This document shows positions 1-5,446 of a stretch of DNA of 39,129 nucleotides, piece by piece (position 1 is the first letter of the stretch; each line of letters opens with the position of its first letter). The notes under the pieces were generated by a model, which had not been told where the DNA came from, did no database searches, and was given only the letters and a program-made list of their open reading frames with translations. The DNA comes from an uncultured Actinomycetes bacterium (lineage in GTDB: Bacteria > Actinomycetota > Actinomycetes > Mycobacteriales > Mycobacteriaceae): the NCBI GenBank assembly GCA_903877095.1, contig CAIRCP010000170.1, positions 1-39,129 on the forward strand, given 5' to 3'. The translations under genes and the position numbers were made by a program.

Positions 1-37
1 CCGGGTGCTCAAGTTGGTCTCCGGGAGAGGATTAAGG

Positions 38-640
38 ATGAAAGCCGCGCCACTGTTGGCCGCAATGACCGTAACAACCCTCGGGCTGGCGGGGTGCGCG
101 GTCGACCACTCCGGTCACGAAGCCACCAAGCCCACGATCAACATCGGCTACCAGGCCCTTCCCAGCGGCGATCTGGTCGTCAAGAACAACAAGTGGCTGG
201 AACAGGCATTGCCCGAGTACAACATCAAGTGGATCAAGTTCGACTCGGGCGCCGATGTCAACACCGCTTTCATCGCCAAGAAGCTCGACTTCGGGGCGCT
301 GGGCTCCAGCCCGGTGGCGCGCGGGTTGTCAGCACCACTGAACATCCCCTACAAGGTCGCGTTCGTTCTCGACGTCCTCGGCGACAACCCGACATATTCA
401 CCCAGTGAGAAAACGCGAGGCGCCGATGGAGCTTTGACTCGTGCTCATCCCCGGTTCAGCCAGCCCCTGAACAGGTGCATGAACCCGCGGGTCGCATACA
501 GCCCGACGACGGCCGACAGGATCAACAGCACGATGAAGGTGAGCAGCCAGTTGGTCCGGCTGTGCGGAACGTTCCACCACACCAGGGTGAACATCGCAGC
601 GCAGAGGAAAACGAAGATGTCGCGCCAGTTGCCCCGATAG
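38..640 (+). pseudogene. Truncated ABC-transporter substrate-binding lipoprotein (taurine/sulfonate type)
   Basis: An N-terminal signal peptide ends in a lipobox (LAGC), followed by the start of a periplasmic-binding domain of the taurine/nitrate/sulfonate class (NIGYQALPSGDLVVKNNKWL, then DFGALGSSPVARGLSAPL). Such proteins usually exceed 300 residues and bind a sulfonate or similar ligand for an ABC importer. Here the similarity stops near base 388, after VLDVLGDN. The frame then runs through unrelated, arginine-rich sequence to a stop at 640 and overlaps a gene on the other strand. I read this as a 5' remnant left by a deletion. The start at 38 is chosen because GAGAGG lies 7 bases upstream. 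No permease or ATPase gene is visible. The family is clear; the exact substrate is a guess. Confidence 0.6.
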
Positions 641-891
641 CCGCTCGCCGCTGAGCGGAGTTCGCGGTTGCGGTCCAGCGTGGCGATCAGCTCGTAGACC
701 CGCATTTCGATGCTGTTCTTGAGGGCGGCGCGCAACTCGACGGCGTCTTCCGGAAGGCTGTCGAGCAACTCGATGTCCGACTTGATCAGGGCACGAAAGT
801 CCGGACCCTTGAACGTCCCCGCCAACGCACCGAGCATTGCCCCGCCGGCGATCGGGGCCGCCCCCAACGCCACGTCACCCATTCCGGCCAT
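445..891 (-). CDS. Small membrane protein of unknown function
   Basis: A 148-residue protein. It has a glycine/alanine-rich N-terminus (GAAPIAGGAMLGALAG), a charged and probably helical middle (about residues 30-85), and two hydrophobic segments near residues 92-108 and 114-132 that look like a transmembrane hairpin, ending in a short basic tail. I do not recognise the family. The 3' end faces the truncated transporter gene, and its frame lies opposite that gene's degenerate tail, which suggests it lies just beyond the deletion point. The ATG start gives the longest frame; an internal ATG three codons later is possible. The two membrane segments are seen in the sequence; any role would be speculation. 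Confidence 0.6.
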   Translation of the reverse strand: MAGMGDVALGAAPIAGGAMLGALAGTFKGPDFRALIKSDIELLDSLPEDAVELRAALKNSIEMRVYELIATLDRNRELRSAASGYRGNWRDIFVFLCAAMFTLVWWNVPHSRTNWLLTFIVLLILSAVVGLYATRGFMHLFRGWLNRG

Positions 892-1013
892 GACACCTCA
901 CAATCCCAACCGCGGCCTTGACGGCCGCATTCACCCCAATGACCGTAGGGCCGACTGGCGACGTAATCCAGCAACCGGGAGTCACCTGTGTCGGGGAAGA
1001 GTGTCGTACGCGA

Positions 1014-1400
1014 ATGCACAGCACTACTGTTGGCGCCATGCTGAGTCCATCGCAGGTCTTCGCCATCGCAGGCGCAATGTTTCTGACGGCGCTGCCCTTG
1101 GCCGCTATCAGCCAGGCCGATGACGCCTGCGGTCCGGCGATGTACTTCGACGTAGGAACTAATCAGTGCCAGTTCTACCCCGCCGTCGGACCAGGCCCCG
1201 TCGGACCGGGCCCCATCGGTCCGGGCCCCGTCGGACCAGGACCGGTCGGACCAGGACCGGTCGGACCAGGACCGGTCGGACCAGGACCGATCGGACCAGG
1301 ACCCATCGGACCAGGACCGGTCGGACCAGGACCGGTCGGTCCGGGCCCTGTCGGACCGGGGCCCGTCGGACCCGGCCCCATCGGCCCGCCCTGGGGCTAG
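1014..1400 (+). CDS. Secreted collagen-like Gly-Pro-rich repeat protein
   Basis: The N-terminus holds a hydrophobic export signal (VFAIAGAMFLTALPLAAISQA) followed by a mature start DDACGPAMYFDVGTNQCQF with two cysteines. The remaining half is an almost perfect run of the pentapeptide VGPGP or IGPGP, ending PPWG. Proteins of this layout occur in mycobacteria as small exported Pro/Gly-rich proteins; their function is unknown. Two starts are plausible: ATG 1014, with GGGGAAGAG 13 bases upstream, and ATG 1038, which gives a shorter signal peptide. I used the first. The stop codon overlaps that of the convergent esterase-like gene inside a shared CTAG at 1397-1400. The opposite strand of the repeat is also open but is a by-product of the repeat. 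Confidence 0.65.
   Translation: MHSTTVGAMLSPSQVFAIAGAMFLTALPLAAISQADDACGPAMYFDVGTNQCQFYPAVGPGPVGPGPIGPGPVGPGPVGPGPVGPGPVGPGPIGPGPIGPGPVGPGPVGPGPVGPGPVGPGPIGPPWG
1183..1390 (+). repeat. 15-bp coding tandem repeat (GPGPV/I)
   Basis: The tract repeats a 15-base unit of the form GTCGGACCAGGACCG about 13 times, with synonymous drift at both ends (GGCCCC, GGGCCC versus CCAGGACCG) and V/I swaps. The central copies are nearly identical, which suggests recent expansion by slippage or unequal exchange. Loss or gain of units keeps the reading frame. Confidence 0.85.
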
Positions 1401-2971
1401 CCCACCTGCACCGAGATCGTCCTCGTCTCGGTTCGAGGCGGCAGCTTGGTGGTGTCGACCACCAGGAACTCCTCCGAGTCCTGCCGACCGTTCGGCAACG
1501 TCTTAGGTTCAAGGGTCTGCGGCGCGGTACCGAGACCAAGTAGACCGAAGTCGCTGTCGTTGCTGAGCACGATCGTCGAACCGCCGTCGGGTGTAGCCAT
1601 CCCCTCGATGCGGTCGTGGCCGAAAAACATTCCCGCACTGTTCAATTCGGTGAGCAAACCCGCGAGATCCAGCTTCAGGGTCTTACCCGCGGGCCGGATT
1701 CCGACGCGGGCGAGGACGTCCCCGGCATCGCTGTCGCTGGCCACGCCGATCAGGCTTTCCAACGGCTTTGCGTCGATCAGCAGTCCGCCGTCGGCGCCGC
1801 GGTAGGTGGCGCCGGGGACCTGGGAGTTCGGGCCGATATCGGTGGCATTGGAGATGTCGGCGACGTAGATCTTCTTGTCGGCTCCGGGTTCGAATTTTCC
1901 GTCGCGTTCGTCGACCAGGAAGGTCGTCGCGCTGATCGCGGTGATCTCCGAGACCGCGACCCCGGACTTCCGTGGATTGGCGAGCGGATACACATACTCG
2001 GCCACCCGCTTGTCAGCCAGGTTGACCGTCACGATCCGGGTGAACGGAACCTTCTTCGCCGAGCCGTCCAGACCCGGTGTATTCAGGGCGGACTGCATGA
2101 TCGCGACCAGAGTCGACCCGTCCGGTGTGATGGTCAGACCCTCCAAGCCCTGGTTGGGGCTGCGCAGCGCCAACTCCCGGGGCAGACTCGCGTCCAACGG
2201 GGACAACCGCTCGATCTGCCGGCCGCTTCCATCGAAGTGGGTCAGAAACGGGCCGTACTCGTCGGACACCCAGAACGTGCCGTCGGGCACAGCCACCATG
2301 CCCTCGGGGTCCAGACCGTGATCGGATGGCGCCAGCGCGGTGCCGTCGAGGGCGACGGTCGTCTCGCGAGTCGGATTGGCGGAGTTGATCAATCCGTTCA
2401 TCGGCCGGCCCTTTGTGTCCGCGAGCCCGATCGTGCGGCGCGGCACGGCGGTGCCCTCGCCGAGCTGGAATTCGGTGATGTGCGGATTGAAATCCGAAAC
2501 CGGGATCACCTTCTCGCCCTCGGCGCGTCCGTCGGCGTAGGGGCCCCGGTCGGTCAGGCCGTAGACGCGGTCGGTCGTACCGGGAACGTAGGCGATGGCC
2601 GACCCGGAACCGTCTTGCACCTCGATTCCGCCGACGGTCGCGATCGGCGGGCTGTCGACGGCGTACAACTGGACCGCGGTCGTGGTGGTAACCACCACCG
2701 AGTCGGTTCCGGTGAAACCGGCATCAGGTGTGTACAGCATTGCGCCGCGCGGGCCGTAATCCAGCCGTCCGTGCGCGGGCTTGCCGAACCCGACCGGAGT
2801 GCTCCCGCCGGTGGCCGCGAGCAGCTGGGCCGGCGTCAGCACGAGGCGGCCGCCGGCATCGACGACGAACCGGGCCGAGGCGGTCGGCTCTGGTGCCGCA
2901 CAACCAGCCGTCACCACCGCGACCACGGCCGCGATGCGCGCCAGTCGGAGCTTCACGACTCGGAGCTTCAC
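1397..2971 (-). CDS. Esterase-like (phytase-type) lipoprotein with N-terminal Ig-like domain
   Basis: A 524-residue exported protein. Residues 1-24 form a signal peptide with lipobox VTAGC. About residues 30-95 resemble a bacterial Ig/cadherin-like module (GRLDYGPRGAMLYTPDAGFTG). From about residue 100 comes the six-bladed esterase-like domain of the phytase family (IAYVPGTTDRVYGLTDRGP, GLDPEGMVAVPDGTFWVSDE, SPNQGLEGLTITPDG, RIEGMATPDGGSTIVLSND). Family members are secreted or surface anchored; substrates are mostly unknown and phytase activity should not be assumed. The GTG start has GGAGAAGG 8 bases upstream. A second in-frame GTG lies 15 bases downstream because GTGAAGCTCCGA is duplicated. 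It follows the flavodoxin remnant on the same strand, separated by about 95 bases. Confidence 0.85.
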   Translation of the reverse strand: MKLRVVKLRLARIAAVVAVVTAGCAAPEPTASARFVVDAGGRLVLTPAQLLAATGGSTPVGFGKPAHGRLDYGPRGAMLYTPDAGFTGTDSVVVTTTTAVQLYAVDSPPIATVGGIEVQDGSGSAIAYVPGTTDRVYGLTDRGPYADGRAEGEKVIPVSDFNPHITEFQLGEGTAVPRRTIGLADTKGRPMNGLINSANPTRETTVALDGTALAPSDHGLDPEGMVAVPDGTFWVSDEYGPFLTHFDGSGRQIERLSPLDASLPRELALRSPNQGLEGLTITPDGSTLVAIMQSALNTPGLDGSAKKVPFTRIVTVNLADKRVAEYVYPLANPRKSGVAVSEITAISATTFLVDERDGKFEPGADKKIYVADISNATDIGPNSQVPGATYRGADGGLLIDAKPLESLIGVASDSDAGDVLARVGIRPAGKTLKLDLAGLLTELNSAGMFFGHDRIEGMATPDGGSTIVLSNDSDFGLLGLGTAPQTLEPKTLPNGRQDSEEFLVVDTTKLPPRTETRTISVQVG

Positions 2972-3066
2972 AGCAACGACCTTCTCCCATCGGCGGGCAC
3001 GGGGTCAATATCGCCGAGCAGGGGTGTCACTTTTGGGGTGTCAATGTTGGGAGACCCGTTGTCCGG

Positions 3067-3309
3067 CTACGACATCAACTGCGCGGCGACGGTCGCGCCC
3101 AGATTCCGGCACGCCTGAAGGTCAGCCTTGCCAGGTTTGCCCGAGACCACGACGTACTCGGCCGCCTTGACCCAGCCCAGCCCGGTGGTGATCCCGTTCA
3201 CCGCCCGCTCGGCCCCCTCGCTGCCGCCGTTGCCGTGCAGCCAGAGCCCGAACGGCCGGCCACGGGTGCCGTCGAGCAGTTGGTAGTAGGACTGATCGAA
3301 TGCGTGCTT
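3067..3309 (-). pseudogene. 3' half of the host flavodoxin-like gene, cut off by element insertion
   Basis: This encodes the C-terminal part of a flavodoxin/NADPH-dependent FMN reductase-like protein (KHAFDQSYYQLLDGTRGRPF, GLWLHGNGGSEGAERAVNG, then VVVSGKPGKADLQACRNL) and ends in TAG. It has no start of its own. The missing N-terminal half, in the same orientation, is at 17578-17787. Joining the two at TGCTT restores an uninterrupted gene of about 150 codons. It is probably untranslated, since upstream sequence now belongs to the element and reads on the other strand. It is about 80% identical at DNA level (by eye) to the full-length copy carried by the element at 17082-17534. Confidence 0.9.
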
Positions 3310-3330
3310 CAAGACCGTAATATGTCATGT
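3290..3330. other. Left attachment junction (attL), core TGCTT at 3305-3309
   Basis: Host sequence reads GAATGCGTGCTT and element sequence continues CAAGACCGTAATATG. The pentamer TGCTT is the only sequence shared with the right junction. Large serine integrases exchange a 2-bp crossover inside a short shared core, so the exact dinucleotide cannot be told from one integrated copy. The inferred attP half on this side is CAAGACCGTAATATG, next to the integrase gene as is usual. Confidence 0.75.
3318..3323 (+). promoter_or_regulatory. Candidate -10 box (TAATAT) for the integrase
   Basis: TAATAT lies 7 bases before ATG 3331, the distance expected if transcription begins at that ATG and gives a leaderless mRNA, which is common in mycobacteria. 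A -35 region about 17 bases further up would fall at or across the TGCTT core. The upstream promoter context therefore differs between the circular and integrated forms. Confidence 0.4.
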
Positions 3331-4803
3331 ATGGCGAAACCATCCATGATCAGCACAGACACCACCCGCGCGATCATCTACGCTCGCGTATCCAGCGACC
3401 GAGCCGCTGGCCGCAGCGTCGAGGAACAGGTCACCGAGTGTCGTGCGTTCTGCTCCCGGCACGGGTGGCCGGTAGCCGAGGTGCTCACCGACAACGACCT
3501 ATCGGCGTCGCGGTTCGCCACGAAGAACCGACCCGAGTACACGCGGCTGCGCGACCTGCTGCGCCCCGGCGATGTCCTCGTCATGTGGGAAGCCAGCCGA
3601 GCCCAACGCGACCTCAAGCGGTACGTCGAGCTGCGCGACCTCTGCGCCGAGCGTGGCGTGCGGTGGTCGTACTCGGGAAAGGTGTACGACCTCGGCGATG
3701 GCGACGACCGATTCAGCACCGGCCTCGACGCGCTGCTGGCCGAGAAGGAGTCCGAACAGACACGCCTTCGCATCCTTCGATCGCACCGGGCCAACCTCGC
3801 GGCGGGTAAGCCTCATGGCCGGGTGCCCTACGGCTACAAGATCGTGCGCGACCCCGATACCGGCAAGCCGGTGAGCCGGGAGCCCGACCCCGCTCGCGCT
3901 CCCCTGGTCGCCGAGGCGGCGCGGCGCGTGCTCGACGGCCATAGCTTCGGGTCGGTGGTGCGGTGGATCGAGACCAAGGACCCGATCGGGTGGGACAGCG
4001 CGAAGCTGCGGCGGCTGCTGCTGAACCCGACGCTGGCCGGGTATCGGACCCACGGCGGCGCGATCCACGGCAAGGGAACCTGGCAGGCGATCATCACGCC
4101 CGAACAGAGCGACGACCTCATCGCGTTGTTCGCCGCCCGACAGACCGGGCCGCGCGGGATGCCGGTCAAGTACCTGCTGACCGGGATCGCCAAGTGCGAC
4201 GAGTGCGGCGCGGGGCTCGTTCGACGCAAGAGCGGCAAGCGAGCAGGCGGTGAGGTCGGCATCGTCTACGCCTGCGGTGCTTCCCGCCACGTTGGTCGCA
4301 ACATGGACGACGTGGACGCGGCGGTGTTGGAGGTCATCGAAGCGATCCTGACCAACCCCGACGCACTGGCGGCGATGGCGGCTCCCCGGCCCGAGTTGGA
4401 CTCCACGGCAACCGTGCGACTGGCCGAGCTCCGCGACCGACTGGTAGCGGTCGAGGAGCAGATCATCGACGGCACCATGTCACCGGCAACGGGCGCACGG
4501 GTGGCGACCCGGCTGGAGCAGCAGATCGCCGAGCTGGAGGCCGCGACCGCTCCTGTGTTCACCGATCCCGTCGTGGCCGAGGTCGCCAGCGCACCAGACC
4601 CGGTGGCGATGTTCCGGTCGCTCCCGCTGCCGCAGCAGCGCGAGTTCATCCGAGCCACGGTGACGGTGACCATCGAGCGGATCGGCAAGGGCCGCTGGCA
4701 CGACCGCCGCGCAGGTATCCGCGTCGAGCCACGTCAAACGCCGTATTCGCCTGTGCAACAACACATTCCCTCCCAAGTCGGGGTTATAGACATGCGCACT
4801 TAG
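3331..4803 (+). CDS. int: Large serine recombinase (integrase)
   Basis: A 490-residue site-specific recombinase that would join attP to attB in the flavodoxin gene. The resolvase-type catalytic domain spans about residues 12-150, with the nucleophile in YARVSS (Ser21). A recombinase domain follows (about 155-260, HGRVPYGYK to LLLNPTLAGYR). Then come a zinc ribbon (CDEC at 289-292 paired with YAC at 313-315), a coiled-coil stretch (about 355-420) and a C-terminal tail. Length and order match large serine integrases of actinophages. ATG 3331 is preferred because TAATAT sits 7 bases upstream; in-frame ATGs at 3322 and 3346 are alternatives. It starts 22 bases inside the left junction and transcribes into the element. 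Excision would need a directionality factor; the next gene is a candidate. Confidence 0.95.
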   Translation: MAKPSMISTDTTRAIIYARVSSDRAAGRSVEEQVTECRAFCSRHGWPVAEVLTDNDLSASRFATKNRPEYTRLRDLLRPGDVLVMWEASRAQRDLKRYVELRDLCAERGVRWSYSGKVYDLGDGDDRFSTGLDALLAEKESEQTRLRILRSHRANLAAGKPHGRVPYGYKIVRDPDTGKPVSREPDPARAPLVAEAARRVLDGHSFGSVVRWIETKDPIGWDSAKLRRLLLNPTLAGYRTHGGAIHGKGTWQAIITPEQSDDLIALFAARQTGPRGMPVKYLLTGIAKCDECGAGLVRRKSGKRAGGEVGIVYACGASRHVGRNMDDVDAAVLEVIEAILTNPDALAAMAAPRPELDSTATVRLAELRDRLVAVEEQIIDGTMSPATGARVATRLEQQIAELEAATAPVFTDPVVAEVASAPDPVAMFRSLPLPQQREFIRATVTVTIERIGKGRWHDRRAGIRVEPRQTPYSPVQQHIPSQVGVIDMRT

Positions 4804-4829
4804 AACCGCGCACACCGAGCTCAGTCTGC

Positions 4830-4835
4830 TAACCT
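4830..4835 (+). promoter_or_regulatory. Candidate extended -10 promoter (TGCTAACCT)
   Basis: TGC followed by TAACCT matches the extended -10 form TGnTAnnnT. It lies just after the integrase stop and about 115 bases before the HTH gene, so the transcript would cross the heptamer repeats at 4863-4907. No convincing -35 box is seen. Confidence 0.4.
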
Positions 4836-4862
4836 TGCGGGTAGGTCATAGCCCCAGACCCG

Positions 4863-4907
4863 CTCACGCTCACGCCTCACGCCTCACGCTCCCGCACACG
4901 CTCCCGC
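4863..4907 (+). repeat. CTCACGC/CTCCCGC heptamer array
   Basis: CTCACGC occurs at 4863, 4869, 4876 and 4883, followed by CTCCCGC at 4889 and 4901. The array is non-coding, lies between the candidate promoter and the HTH gene, and has a near 7-base period. It could be a binding array for the downstream HTH protein or another element protein. No symmetry typical of an RNA hairpin is present. Confidence 0.6.
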
Positions 4908-4948
4908 CACACGCCTCGGGGAACCATCTCGGCTCGGAGCGAACACCT

Positions 4949-5317
4949 ATGAGCGTCACAACCAACACCATGCCGTCAGAGGACGGCTTGCATCCCCTCT
5001 CGGTCGCCGCCAAGCACGTCGGGTGCAGTGCGCCAACCCTGCGCGGCTACATCGCCAGCGGCGAACTCCCCGCCTACCGGCTCTCGACGGCATCGAACGC
5101 ACCGCTGCGCGTGCGGCTCTCCGATGTCGAGAAGCTGCTCAAACCGGCAGTCGCCCCGCAGCCCAGTGTTGCCGACTCCCCCACCGCCGCAACGGAATCT
5201 ACCGATACCGACTGGCTGGCCGCGCAGCTCTCCAAGTTCACACCCGACGACTTCCGGCGTGCCGGTAAGCTGCTGCTGGCGTTGGTGTCGAGCGCATCCC
5301 GCTCGGTGGCGGCGTAG
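4949..5317 (+). CDS. Excisionase/MerR-like helix-turn-helix DNA-binding protein
   Basis: A 122-residue protein. About residues 14-65 form a winged helix-turn-helix of the excisionase/MerR class: LSVAAKHVGCSAPTLRGYIA, then GELPAYRL, then RVRLSDVEKLL. A Pro/Thr/Ser linker and a helical C-terminus (DDFRRAGKLLLALVSS) follow. ATG 4949 is chosen because GGAG lies 9 bases upstream and because the frame above it is low-complexity. Small HTH proteins beside an integrase are often recombination directionality factors or regulators of early genes. Factors for serine integrases are very diverse, so this assignment rests on position. The C-terminal helix may serve dimerisation. It precedes the replication gene by 129 bases. 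Confidence 0.75.
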   Translation: MSVTTNTMPSEDGLHPLSVAAKHVGCSAPTLRGYIASGELPAYRLSTASNAPLRVRLSDVEKLLKPAVAPQPSVADSPTAATESTDTDWLAAQLSKFTPDDFRRAGKLLLALVSSASRSVAA

Positions 5318-5321
5318 AGCA

Positions 5322-5429
5322 ATCGGTGGGCTCTGCACCCCACGCGCGTTAGCTCCACGACAACAAGACCTAGATAGCCCGGTGGCCCCGAACTCCGCTC
5401 CCGCACAGGAGAAGTCCGAGGCCACCGAT
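5322..5429. repeat. Inverted repeat ATCGGTGG ... CCACCGAT in the HTH-primase spacer
   Basis: Perfect 8-bp arms at 5322-5329 and 5422-5429 enclose most of the gap between the HTH gene and the primase gene. The loop of 92 bases is too long for a simple terminator. It could be a pair of protein-binding half-sites or chance. A weak TAGATA -10-like hexamer lies inside, near 5372. Confidence 0.3.
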
Positions 5430-5446
5430 TCACGAAAGGCACCCAT

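Noticed and set aside
1183..1390. Tandem repeats as a CRISPR or non-coding satellite
   Set aside because: The period is 15 bases without spacers and is in frame with a signal-peptide protein.
1616..3118. A 500-codon plus-strand frame opposite the esterase-like lipoprotein
   Set aside because: It runs opposite a clearly recognisable protein and shows no family features.
3290..3330. Integration into a tRNA gene
   Set aside because: No tRNA cloverleaf is present at either junction; both junctions lie in the flavodoxin coding sequence.
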